Notes: a model not told the origin generated them from the sequence alone. A DNA stretch of 34,513 nt from Acidimicrobiaceae bacterium (GCA_002720485.1 PBIQ01000014.1:1-34513); one strand, 5' to 3'; numbered from the stretch's first letter, positions 14,525-22,179 are shown. Made by a program: numbers and translations.

Positions 14525-15121
14525 GTGGCTCAACGAAGGCCAATTGATGTAGCAGTAACAAAATTTTACGGAGCGATGATCGTCTCTACCGTAGGTACAT
14601 TTGTCATTGTTGCAGTTTGGGTTGGATTAACTCGAAGTGCCAACGGCAGACAGTTCCCTTATCTCAACACAGCATTTGTTTTGAGCTGGATTATTTCTAT
14701 ATTGCTCATCGCTGGAATCCTTGAATACGCCCGACGACGCCCTATAGATGCGAAATTAAGTTGGGGTGAAGCCAATGTATGGGCCTTTTATGTTTTCCTG
14801 CTTCTCTTTTGGATTTATGGGGTAGTGCCTCATCAATGGCTAACATTCGCAAGTAATGACTTGTCTTGGAGAGCTGATAAGGAACTTATAGGGCCCACAG
14901 GTTTGGGTTTCACAAATGGTGAAGGAATTTTACAGTGGGCGCTGCCCTTTAAATTAAACTACTTGGTTGTCGGGGACTTGATTGTTGTTGTTATGTATGG
15001 GATGGCATTAGTTGCAAATGTTGCTCTTTGGTCTATATGGCAAAATCGTGGGAAAGAAGCCCCGCCAGAAATTGAAACCTCTACATACGGGAGGCCGATC
15101 CTAAGAGAAGGGTCATCGTAA
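14525..15121 (+). CDS. Four-TM membrane protein of unknown function, first gene of the b6/Rieske operon
   Basis: A 198-aa integral membrane protein. Predicted TM segments are about 14-35, 47-66, 84-104 and 146-170, with a short cytoplasmic N-terminus (MAQRRPIDVAVTKFYG) and an extramembrane stretch around 108-140 (PHQWLTFASNDLSWRADKEL) that contains Trp and charged residues. The general layout recalls small quinol-oxidase or cytochrome oxidase subunit II-like proteins, but there is no CuA motif, CXXCH or Cys cluster. GTG start, preceded by GAGGGG. Its stop overlaps the ferredoxin ATG by one base (TAATG), so the two are probably made together. I do not recognise a named family; a membrane anchor for the ferredoxin is one possible role. 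Confidence 0.75.
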   Translation: MAQRRPIDVAVTKFYGAMIVSTVGTFVIVAVWVGLTRSANGRQFPYLNTAFVLSWIISILLIAGILEYARRRPIDAKLSWGEANVWAFYVFLLLFWIYGVVPHQWLTFASNDLSWRADKELIGPTGLGFTNGEGILQWALPFKLNYLVVGDLIVVVMYGMALVANVALWSIWQNRGKEAPPEIETSTYGRPILREGSS

Positions 15122-15537
15122 TGGGAGTAACTGACGCTAATCCTCCACTTCCAGAATTTCGGGATGACTATGTGCTTCAAGAAGTAGATGCCGAATGGCT
15201 CTCAAAGGCGGTCAAGCCAAAGCAGTTCATTCACATCGATCAATCTGAGTGCATTATGTGCGAAGGCTGTGTAGACATCTGTCCTTGGAAATGTATTCAC
15301 ATGGTAAGGCCAGAGGCGATTTCTGAAGCTGTAGGAACCGAGCTTCCGGGCGCGGACCCATCCGATCATGTAATTTTTACTATTGACGATGATGTGTGCA
15401 CCCGATGTGCACTATGTGTTGATAGGTGCCCAACCGGAGTCATCATTCTTGGTAAATTGGATGATCCTCCAGCTGGCGGTGACGCTCACCAAAGAATGCC
15501 TTCCCACGGTTATGGCTACGGGATGCGATTGGGGTAG
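15121..15537 (+). CDS. 2x[4Fe-4S] ferredoxin-like protein
   Basis: A 138-aa soluble protein with two canonical cluster motifs: CIMCEGCVDICP (Cys44, 47, 50, 54) and CTRCALCVDRCP (Cys93, 96, 99, 103). A 38-residue insert containing acidic residues separates them, and Cys58 is additional. About 40 residues precede the first motif and a His/Gly-rich tail follows the second. The layout resembles NuoI/polyferredoxin domains more than small free ferredoxins. Located between a 4-TM protein and cytochrome b6, it probably docks at the cytoplasmic face of the complex and may feed or withdraw electrons there; that role is inferred from position only. Confidence 0.9.
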   Translation: MGVTDANPPLPEFRDDYVLQEVDAEWLSKAVKPKQFIHIDQSECIMCEGCVDICPWKCIHMVRPEAISEAVGTELPGADPSDHVIFTIDDDVCTRCALCVDRCPTGVIILGKLDDPPAGGDAHQRMPSHGYGYGMRLG

Positions 15538-15585
15538 CTATGTTAGTAGGTTCGATTTTTCAATTAGATGAGATAAGGAAATAAA

Positions 15586-16350
15586 GTGCCAAAGCAGTCA
15601 GTAGGCGAAAAACTTAACGACATATCGGAACAGATGAAGTCCTCGCAGGCGTGGAATTCTATCTTCCGTCCCGGTTCGATTTTTCGAAAAGGATATTCAG
15701 ACAGTCCAAGAAACCGGTCGTATGTTGTGATGAACAGTCTTATCTATCACTTGCACCCAGTGAAGGTAAAGCGACATGCCGTCAAGGTAAGTTACACCCT
15801 TTGCTTAGGCGGGTTGAGCTTCTTCCTGTTTATCCTTCTTACGGTAACGGGTATCTTCTTAATGTTTTTCTATAGACCTACCGCAGCACAAGCTTGGGAC
15901 GACATTTATACGCTCCAAACCTCAGTCACTTTTGGCCTCTTAGTTCGAAACATGCATCGGTGGGCAGCCCATTTGATGGTACTGACTGTGTTTCTACATA
16001 TGGCTCGTGTTTTCTATCACGGTGCATACAAAGCTCCGCGCGAGTTTAACTGGGTCATTGGTGTCATTCTTTTGACCCTTACCCTTCTCTTATCATTTAC
16101 GGGATATCTACTACCTTGGGATCAGCTGGCACTCTGGGCAGTAACCGTTGGAACTAACATGATGGGGTACACCCCTGTCTTTGGTGATCAAGTACGTTTT
16201 GTTTTACTTGGAGGAGTAGAAATAGGAACCGATACTCTTCTCAGATGGTACGTTCTCCATGTCTTGATGCTGCCATTTGTTGCAGTTATCTTCATGGCTA
16301 TCCACTTTTGGCGAGTACGTAAGGACGGAGGTATTTCTGGTCCCCTATAG
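15586..16350 (+). CDS. Cytochrome b6-type subunit of a quinol:cytochrome c reductase
   Basis: A 254-aa N-terminal cytochrome b half with four core TM helices. Haem ligands are His124 and His138 (helix B, 13 residues apart) and His225 and His240 (helix D, 14 residues apart, the b6 rather than mitochondrial spacing). It aligns without gaps to plant b6 over CLGG to FYRPT, placing Cys73 at the position of the b6 Cys35 that covalently binds haem cn/ci. The TGYLLPWDQ Qo-site motif is intact and the protein ends RKDGGISGPL like b6. The N-terminal 55 residues are longer than in b6. GTG start; it is separated from the ferredoxin gene by 48 bp. Confidence 0.95.
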   Translation: MPKQSVGEKLNDISEQMKSSQAWNSIFRPGSIFRKGYSDSPRNRSYVVMNSLIYHLHPVKVKRHAVKVSYTLCLGGLSFFLFILLTVTGIFLMFFYRPTAAQAWDDIYTLQTSVTFGLLVRNMHRWAAHLMVLTVFLHMARVFYHGAYKAPREFNWVIGVILLTLTLLLSFTGYLLPWDQLALWAVTVGTNMMGYTPVFGDQVRFVLLGGVEIGTDTLLRWYVLHVLMLPFVAVIFMAIHFWRVRKDGGISGPL

Positions 16351-16368
16351 GCCGGAAACATAATCATT

Positions 16369-17097
16369 ATGGCTGAAATTCCTGAACATCTTCTGAAAAG
16401 AGCCCAAGAAGCTCGAGACCGCCTCCAAGATGGTGATGAGGGCGCCGCTACAGCAACAGAAGACAAATCCGAAACCAAGATACCCGAACACTTACTCGAG
16501 AGAACCGTTGCAGCTAAAGACCGAGAACCTGCAGCAGTTGCATCTGCAGCTGCACCCGTTTCAGGTTCGGCTCCGCTTCCACCAGTTGGTAGTGGACCAG
16601 GAGGGAATACCCAGAGGCTACTCACTGTCGTAAAGTCGGGCTCAATTCAGGATGTAAAGCTTAAACCTGTCGATAAAGTTCATGTCTGGCCTCATCTTCT
16701 AATTGTTGAATTCGTAGCGGCTCTGTCAATAACGGCCTTCACAGTTATCTTCTCTATCTTTGTTAATGCTCCATTGTTAGAACTAGCAAACTTTAATCAG
16801 ACCCCCAACCCGTCAAAAGCGCCATGGTACTTCTTGGGGCTGCAAGAACTCCTAACATTGTTCCATCCAATGGTCGCCGGAGTAACAATACCTGGGCTAG
16901 CGCTTTTCCTTTTAATATTGGCCCCATACATTGACAAAAATCCATCAAATAAACCTGAAGATCGAAAATTCGCCATCTCACTTATGACAATTCATCTCAT
17001 GTTCTGGGGCGTGTTAGTGATGATCGGATCTTTCTTCAGGGGACCTGGATTCAACTTTATATTCCCATGGGCAGAGGGATTGTTCTTCGAGCTATGA
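16369..17097 (+). CDS. Cytochrome b subunit IV-like protein (C-terminal cytochrome b half)
   Basis: A 242-aa protein. Residues 108-242 form a three-TM subunit IV domain with NPSKAPWYFLGLQELLTLFH (about 147-166) at the place of the Qo PEWY loop; here it is KAPWY with the Glu displaced to QE. The first 100 residues are a hydrophilic Ala/Pro-rich cytoplasmic extension absent from plant subunit IV. It contains two IPEHLL(K/E)R motifs (4-11 and 38-45), the same motif found at the N-terminus of the divergent cytochrome c. It lies 18 bp after b6. The extension may be an assembly or interaction tether; this is inference. Confidence 0.92.
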   Translation: MAEIPEHLLKRAQEARDRLQDGDEGAATATEDKSETKIPEHLLERTVAAKDREPAAVASAAAPVSGSAPLPPVGSGPGGNTQRLLTVVKSGSIQDVKLKPVDKVHVWPHLLIVEFVAALSITAFTVIFSIFVNAPLLELANFNQTPNPSKAPWYFLGLQELLTLFHPMVAGVTIPGLALFLLILAPYIDKNPSNKPEDRKFAISLMTIHLMFWGVLVMIGSFFRGPGFNFIFPWAEGLFFEL

Positions 17098-17150
17098 GTG
17101 AAAATGTTTCCTTCCTTGTGGCGATAGCCATCGATGATCTTACCTGTAAA

Positions 17151-17157
17151 GGGAGGT
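17151..17157 (+). promoter_or_regulatory. Shine-Dalgarno deciding the Rieske start
   Basis: GGGAGGT with a 5-nt spacer to GTG at 17162; one of the strongest ribosome binding sites in the window. It supports a GTG start, which adds an extra N-terminal TM helix to the Rieske protein. Confidence 0.6.
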
Positions 17158-17161
17158 CTCT

Positions 17162-18028
17162 GTGGTAGTTCTATCCATTGCTATACCGGCAGTCGTTTTT
17201 CTAGCCCTCTTGTTAGTGTTTGCTGCATCACGGCGAAACGAAGCAGTAAAAGCTGAAGGTCATCTAAGCAAGGAAACACTTCAGCGAGATGTTAGCAGTG
17301 AGACATCTGAAACTACTGAGTCTGAAATCTCTCAAATTTCAGGAAAAGAAATCGAGCGAGCAGCAGTTTTAGAACGTCAGGGCGGTAAGGAAATTGTCCT
17401 TCAAGAACAATCCAGCCCAGTTCCATGGGTGGCCCCCGATGAAGAAACGGTTGGTATCGCCCGAAGACAATTCCTCAATAGAAGCATCGTAGGGCTAATG
17501 GGAATTTCTCTTAGTAGCTTTGGCGCAGCCTGTATCGCATTTCTTTATGGTGGCGGTGGAGGTGGTGGCTTTGGATCCAAAATCACGGTTGGGAACATTA
17601 CCGATATTCAAGCTCGCATCGATGCAGCAAACGGTTTTCTATATGTCCCTGAAGGACGTATGTGGGTGACAAAGTATCCTGCCGGATCCGTAAAAAAAGC
17701 TGAGACAGCATACTCCGCACCAGAACTTGCAGGAATGCGGTCTGGGTTAGTGGCCTTATACCAAAAATGCCCGCACTTGGGTTGTCGAGTTCCAGAGTGC
17801 CAAACTTCCCAATGGTTTGAGTGCCCGTGTCATGGTTCCCAATACAACCGAGTCGGAGAAAAACGTGGTGGTCCAGCTCCCAGAGGGATGGATCGTTTCG
17901 CTATGGAAGTGAAAGATGGCGTGTTTATCGTGGATACTGGAACGATCATTCAAGGGCCTCCGATCGGTGTAAATACCACCGGACAAGAAGCCGAAGGACC
18001 TAACTGTATAAGTGAGTCCTCACACTAA
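17162..18028 (+). CDS. Rieske [2Fe-2S] iron-sulfur protein
   Basis: High-potential subunit that takes electrons from quinol at the Qo site and passes them to cytochrome c. It is 288 aa with both cluster motifs, CPHLGC (203-208) and CPCHGS (221-226), followed by GGPAPRGMDRF. Two hydrophobic segments are present: an unusual one at the N-terminus (2-23), and one at 109-129 preceded by a Tat-like RRQFLNR (101-107). A run of seven glycines (130-136) forms the hinge, resembling the Gly-rich hinge of b6f Rieske proteins. Cys213 between the cluster motifs is extra. The 80-residue charged segment between the two TM regions is predicted cytoplasmic. Confidence 0.95.
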   Translation: MVVLSIAIPAVVFLALLLVFAASRRNEAVKAEGHLSKETLQRDVSSETSETTESEISQISGKEIERAAVLERQGGKEIVLQEQSSPVPWVAPDEETVGIARRQFLNRSIVGLMGISLSSFGAACIAFLYGGGGGGGFGSKITVGNITDIQARIDAANGFLYVPEGRMWVTKYPAGSVKKAETAYSAPELAGMRSGLVALYQKCPHLGCRVPECQTSQWFECPCHGSQYNRVGEKRGGPAPRGMDRFAMEVKDGVFIVDTGTIIQGPPIGVNTTGQEAEGPNCISESSH

Positions 18029-18063
18029 TGAGCACAGATAAGATATAAGAAGAAACACAGCAG

Positions 18064-19326
18064 ATGATTATTTTCGCCGCATCAACTCAACGAACTATAG
18101 GGCTTGTAATAGCTGTAGTTGTCGCGGCTGGTTTTGCCATTTATGTTCTTTTCAACCTTAGACAAGGCCGTAAGGAAATCGGTGCTGAAATTGAACTCGC
18201 GCCAAACAGAAAACCCTATTACGATGACGACACCCTCGAGACAAAGCGTTTAGATATCGCTCTTGCGGGTGGAGTAGCGACACTAATCATCATTGCTTTA
18301 GCGCTTCCGTTGTATTGGTTAGGGGAACCTGGCCGGCAAAAAGGATTTGATGAGTTTACAGAAACAGTGTTTGCGAGCCGCGGTGGTGAAGCCTATGAAG
18401 AATTGTGCGCTCAATGTCATGGTGCTGGAGGCGTTGGAGGGCAGGCAGCATACACGGTGCTTGACGATGATGGCCGTTACATAGCAAGTGTTAATTGGAC
18501 AGCACCGGCTCTTAATAACATCCTTTACCGATTCAGCATCGAAGAAGTTACTCACATCTTAAATTATGGAAGACCGCAATCTCCTATGCCGGCTTGGGGA
18601 GCTCCGGGTGGTGGTCCCCTGACGTCCCAGCAACTTGAGACGATTGTTGAATACTTAAGCGTGATTCAACTTACTCCAGAACAGATGGAGGAAGAGGTAC
18701 AGGCTGGACTTCGTGAGAGTGTTCTAAAGGAAATAAGAGACCAAAATCCCGAAGCGGCTGAATCAGAACTTCAAGAAGCTTACAATGTCCTGTTTCCAGG
18801 TCTAGGTGATGCTCTTGCAGAACAAACAGCTATACAACAAGATTCAGAAGCTGCAGTGGAAGACATTGACGCAGCAAAAACAACAGTGGAAAGACTCCTA
18901 GATGATTATCTAGTCCTACTTGCCACCTCGAATGCAGAAAAATATGGGGAGTATTTATTTAATAACCCTGCTGGGGCGGGATCATATGCGTGTGCTCGAT
19001 GCCATACAGCTGGGTCCTCATGGAATGCAAATCAGGTGCTACAGGCAAATCCTTCACTCGAAGGACTTATTGATCCTGAGGTGCCTGGAAGCGGCGGCTT
19101 TGGCCCCTCACTTATTGGAGTGGCATCGCAGTTCACCTCAGCATTTTCGCAATCTCAATTTATTTCAGTTGGTTGTGAAGCAAATCTTCAATATGGAATG
19201 AATGGAGTTTGTGAACCTTCAGGCCAGATGCCTGGTTTTGGCTATAACGCAACTGATCTTGAAGGGTCGATGCTTTCTCCGGAACAAATTGATGCGATTG
19301 TTGAATACGAAAGGGCTATGCGATGA
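18064..19326 (+). CDS. Membrane-bound dihaem cytochrome c
   Basis: A 420-aa protein with two N-terminal TM helices (about 11-31 and 65-85) and two cytochrome c domains: CAQCH at 115-119 with likely ligand Met175 (SPMPAWG), and CARCH at 310-314 with likely ligand Met389 (GQMPGFG). A Glu-rich, probably helical linker (205-295) joins them. Cys371 and Cys383 may form a disulfide. It probably replaces cytochrome c1/f as electron acceptor from the Rieske protein, with the second domain passing electrons to an oxidase. Dihaem cytochromes in actinobacterial bc complexes (QcrC) serve the same purpose, but this one is longer and differently arranged. Its stop overlaps the next start (ATGA). Confidence 0.93.
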   Translation: MIIFAASTQRTIGLVIAVVVAAGFAIYVLFNLRQGRKEIGAEIELAPNRKPYYDDDTLETKRLDIALAGGVATLIIIALALPLYWLGEPGRQKGFDEFTETVFASRGGEAYEELCAQCHGAGGVGGQAAYTVLDDDGRYIASVNWTAPALNNILYRFSIEEVTHILNYGRPQSPMPAWGAPGGGPLTSQQLETIVEYLSVIQLTPEQMEEEVQAGLRESVLKEIRDQNPEAAESELQEAYNVLFPGLGDALAEQTAIQQDSEAAVEDIDAAKTTVERLLDDYLVLLATSNAEKYGEYLFNNPAGAGSYACARCHTAGSSWNANQVLQANPSLEGLIDPEVPGSGGFGPSLIGVASQFTSAFSQSQFISVGCEANLQYGMNGVCEPSGQMPGFGYNATDLEGSMLSPEQIDAIVEYERAMR

Positions 19327-20534
19327 TTACAAATTTTGCCCTTTCCCCTGTGATCGCGGGAATTAGTTGGGATCCAGAGATTCGAGGTGCCTTAACGGTC
19401 CTTGTCGGTTCTCTGGTTCTATTCGGATCCGTATGGCTCATACTAAATACAAATCTCGGTAATCGTGTCGGGACTCTTGTTTCGCTTGCTGGGTTCTTCG
19501 GCTGGATGTTCATTATGGGAATTGTTTGGTGGATTTACGGTATTGGGTTACAAGGAGATCGGCCTACGTGGGAACCAAGAGAGATTGTCTTTGGTGATCT
19601 AAGCGAATCAGAGAGTCATGTTGCTCAACTCGGAGAGGACAGCATTTCTACGATACGTGCTAGCGAACTCGTTGATCTTTATTGCCCTGGGCTTGTGGAT
19701 GCGACGGTTGCCGTTCAACGCCAACGTTTTGTTGACCAGAACCCTAATCTTCTGATGGATTATGACCCTCCGAAACCGTATTGCACAGAGTCAGTAGCCG
19801 AGAAACTTGCTGTTGATGAACAAACGATGGCTGATAATTTACGGGAAGATAATTTACAATTAGCTTCTGATGCTGATAATCGGGGAATATCTGACTCTAG
19901 AGTTTTGTCTGATGCTGAATTAGAAGACAAAATTGCTCTGAAGATAGATGACCAGAAACGTAAACTTAGCCAACTGACTCTAAGTGATCTAGCGGCGATA
20001 AGCGGGGGCATTATTGAAGATGCCAGAGCCGATGGCATTCTTGAATTTAATGGGTGGAATTTACTCTCAAGTAGCGCTGCTGGCGAGGCGATAGCAACGG
20101 CAGATGCTTTCCTTGTCTCAAACTCTGCAACACCCTTCTACGGAGGTTCGAGCGATGATTTCTTTGTCTTAGATACCTTCCAAAAAGGTGGCAAGCCCAA
20201 GCGAGGAAGTGACGGAATAGGAGATCGAGTTTGGAACGAAATTCGAAACACAGTAGTTTTCTGGCATCCAACTAATACGGTGGTTGTTTCAGTAGCACCG
20301 ACGCTTGATAAAGAACTAATTCCAGGAGAAGCACCTCCATTTTCGGAAATTGATGCAGAAGGACAATTGGTTAATGTTGTTATGGTCCGGAATCTCGGAA
20401 CATTACGTCTCCCGGCTGCATTTACGACAATTGGATCAGCGTTAGCGTTTATAGGATTGTGCTACATGCTGCATTTGAGAGATAAGGAATTAACCCGTCG
20501 GACGGAAGAATGGGATGAATCATCGGCCACATAG
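19323..20534 (+). CDS. Membrane protein of unknown function, last gene of the b6/Rieske operon
   Basis: A 403-aa protein. Two TM helices lie near the N-terminus (about 23-42 and 48-74, including GWMFIMGIVWWIYGIGLQG), followed by a roughly 290-residue extracytoplasmic region with helical, Asp/Glu/Lys-rich stretches (about 160-225), and a C-terminal TM (about 362-382, AFTTIGSALAFIGLCYML). No haem, Cys-cluster or catalytic motif is seen; Cys120 and Cys153 could pair. The 4-bp overlap with the dihaem cytochrome gene and co-direction with nuo suggest a structural or assembly subunit of the bc-type complex. I do not recognise a family. Confidence 0.75.
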   Translation: MITNFALSPVIAGISWDPEIRGALTVLVGSLVLFGSVWLILNTNLGNRVGTLVSLAGFFGWMFIMGIVWWIYGIGLQGDRPTWEPREIVFGDLSESESHVAQLGEDSISTIRASELVDLYCPGLVDATVAVQRQRFVDQNPNLLMDYDPPKPYCTESVAEKLAVDEQTMADNLREDNLQLASDADNRGISDSRVLSDAELEDKIALKIDDQKRKLSQLTLSDLAAISGGIIEDARADGILEFNGWNLLSSSAAGEAIATADAFLVSNSATPFYGGSSDDFFVLDTFQKGGKPKRGSDGIGDRVWNEIRNTVVFWHPTNTVVVSVAPTLDKELIPGEAPPFSEIDAEGQLVNVVMVRNLGTLRLPAAFTTIGSALAFIGLCYMLHLRDKELTRRTEEWDESSAT

Positions 20535-20543
20535 GCCGCGCAT

Positions 20544-20551
20544 AGGAGGGG
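20544..20551 (+). promoter_or_regulatory. Shine-Dalgarno of nuoA
   Basis: AGGAGGGG with 5 nt between GGAGG and the TTG at 20555. It supports the rare TTG start for nuoA. Confidence 0.6.
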
Positions 20552-20554
20552 ACA

Positions 20555-21022
20555 TTGTTAGCCCAGTATTTACCAATTCTCGCAATGTTCATTCTGGCTA
20601 TTCTCTTTGCTGGAATAAGTCTTATTGCTTCGAAGCTTCTAGCTCCTCGACGACCTACAGCTTCTAAAGAAGAACCATATGAGTGTGGAATTGCTTCTAC
20701 ACAAGACCCTCCAGAGCGATTTCCGGTCCGATTTTTTCTTGTCGGAATGATCTTTATTGTGTTTGATGTAGAAATAATCTTTATGTATCCATGGGCGACA
20801 GTATTTCGTGAGATTGGGCTTTTTGGCTTTGTAGCGATACTTATTTTCTCGTTCGCTGTATTTGAGTCGTTTCTCTATGTCATAGGTAATGGTGCACTTG
20901 AGTGGGGCCCACGTAAAAAAATTGAAAGACAAGATATCGTGAGCCCTTCTAGGACGATTCACTCAACAATTCGACGGGTAGGACTTGAAGGAAGAGTCAC
21001 ACCCGAAGGTGAGGCAGCCTGA
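20555..21022 (+). CDS. nuoA: NADH-quinone oxidoreductase subunit A
   Basis: Membrane subunit of NDH-1 with three TM helices (about 5-28, 62-83, 92-113). The signature [22 protein letters not shown] and the following [12 protein letters not shown] are diagnostic. The TTG start is supported by a strong Shine-Dalgarno. The C-terminal tail (about 118-155) is longer than in E. coli and hydrophilic. It lies only 20 bp after the preceding operon, so read-through from the b6/Rieske genes into nuo is likely. Confidence 0.96.
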   Translation: MLAQYLPILAMFILAILFAGISLIASKLLAPRRPTASKEEPYECGIASTQDPPERFPVRFFLVGMIFIVFDVEIIFMYPWATVFREIGLFGFVAILIFSFAVFESFLYVIGNGALEWGPRKKIERQDIVSPSRTIHSTIRRVGLEGRVTPEGEAA

Positions 21023-21636
21023 TGCCGAACCTTCCACTTTTAGGAGATACAAGCCGAGTAGCTGACGAAGGTCTTGAGGGCTTAGATCATAATTTTCTTA
21101 CCGGGAAAATCGAAGACCTTGTCAAATGGTCGCGTACACGCAGTATGTGGCCTGCGACTTTTGGCTTAGCATGTTGTGCTTTGGAAATGATGGCGACAGG
21201 AGCTGCACATTATGACCTAGCTAGATGGGGGATGGAAGTTTTTCGAGCTTCACCCCGACAGGCTGACCTGATGATAGTAGCTGGAAGGGTCTCTCAGAAA
21301 ATGGCTCCTATTTTGCGTCAGGTATATGACCAAATGATGGAACCCAAATGGGTTATTTCTATGGGAGTTTGTGCTAGTTCAGGAGGAATGTTCAATAATT
21401 ATGCGCTAGTACAAGGTGTTGATCAAATAGTTCCAGTAGATGTCTATGCTCCTGGTTGTCCTCCTGGCCCCGAAACTTTAATGCATGCGATACTCCAATT
21501 GCATGAAAAAATCGAATCTGGGGAGATCACTAGCCGTCGGGATCAACGAGATGGGGGAGCCGGAATAATAGTTGAACAGAGAGATGGTCAAACCGCAACC
21601 CAAATGATTCTCAGTCAGCGGAAGCAGGGCCAGTGA
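21022..21636 (+). CDS. nuoB: NADH-quinone oxidoreductase subunit B
   Basis: Carries cluster N2, the terminal [4Fe-4S] donor to quinone. Ligands are visible as tandem Cys51-Cys52 ([11 protein letters not shown]), Cys117 (MGVCASSGG) and Cys146 ([11 protein letters not shown]). The length of 204 aa includes a roughly 40-residue charged C-terminal extension. TGATG overlap with nuoA. Confidence 0.97.
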   Translation: MPNLPLLGDTSRVADEGLEGLDHNFLTGKIEDLVKWSRTRSMWPATFGLACCALEMMATGAAHYDLARWGMEVFRASPRQADLMIVAGRVSQKMAPILRQVYDQMMEPKWVISMGVCASSGGMFNNYALVQGVDQIVPVDVYAPGCPPGPETLMHAILQLHEKIESGEITSRRDQRDGGAGIIVEQRDGQTATQMILSQRKQGQ

Positions 21637-22169
21637 CAGAGGAAGAACATCAAGACAGCCCAGAAACAGAAACAAGTTCAGTGGTCCCAGATGGTGAAAT
21701 TATGTACGAGGTGCCCGTTTCACGATCAAGAGGACAAACAGTTCTCCACCCAAATAGAGACCAATACGTAGAGACGATCGAGAAACTTTCTCAGGACGGG
21801 TTCAAAGTATGTATTGATGTAACGGCGGTTGATTACCTTGAAAATCCTGAACGTGATATTCCAGGTTCTATCTCTCCTGAGCGATTCGAAGTTGTGATTA
21901 ATCTGTTATCCCATACGAGAAAAGAGCGATTAAGGCTTAGGATTCAAGTTCCGGAAAGCGATCCCGTAATAGATAGTATCTTTGATTTTTATCCAGGGTC
22001 CGAAGCTCTCGAACGAGAGGTATATGACCTCTTCGGAATAGAATTTGAAGGCCATCCAGACTTAACAAGGATTCTGTTACCGGAGAACTGGCATGGTCAC
22101 CCTCTTCGTAAAGATTATGATGTCGGAAGTATTCCGGTCCAGTTCAAAGAAGCTCCAGGAGCTGGGTGA
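21633..22169 (+). CDS. nuoC: NADH-quinone oxidoreductase subunit C
   Basis: 30-kDa-type peripheral-arm subunit, separate from NuoD. The signature [20 protein letters not shown] followed by [16 protein letters not shown] is complete. The N-terminal 25 residues are acidic and variable. GTG start with 4-bp overlap of nuoB; the stop is 10 bp before the preferred nuoD start. Confidence 0.95.
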   Translation: MTEEEHQDSPETETSSVVPDGEIMYEVPVSRSRGQTVLHPNRDQYVETIEKLSQDGFKVCIDVTAVDYLENPERDIPGSISPERFEVVINLLSHTRKERLRLRIQVPESDPVIDSIFDFYPGSEALEREVYDLFGIEFEGHPDLTRILLPENWHGHPLRKDYDVGSIPVQFKEAPGAG

Positions 22170-22179
22170 GGTAACTTCA

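Noticed and set aside
15550-15682. Repeat of gttcgatttttc before and inside the b6 gene
   Set aside because: Two 12-bp copies, one within coding sequence, with no further structure; probably chance.
22093-22179. N-terminal extension of nuoD from an upstream ATG
   Set aside because: It overlaps the conserved end of nuoC by 77 bp and has no NuoD-like sequence; ATG 22180 with a ribosome site fits better.
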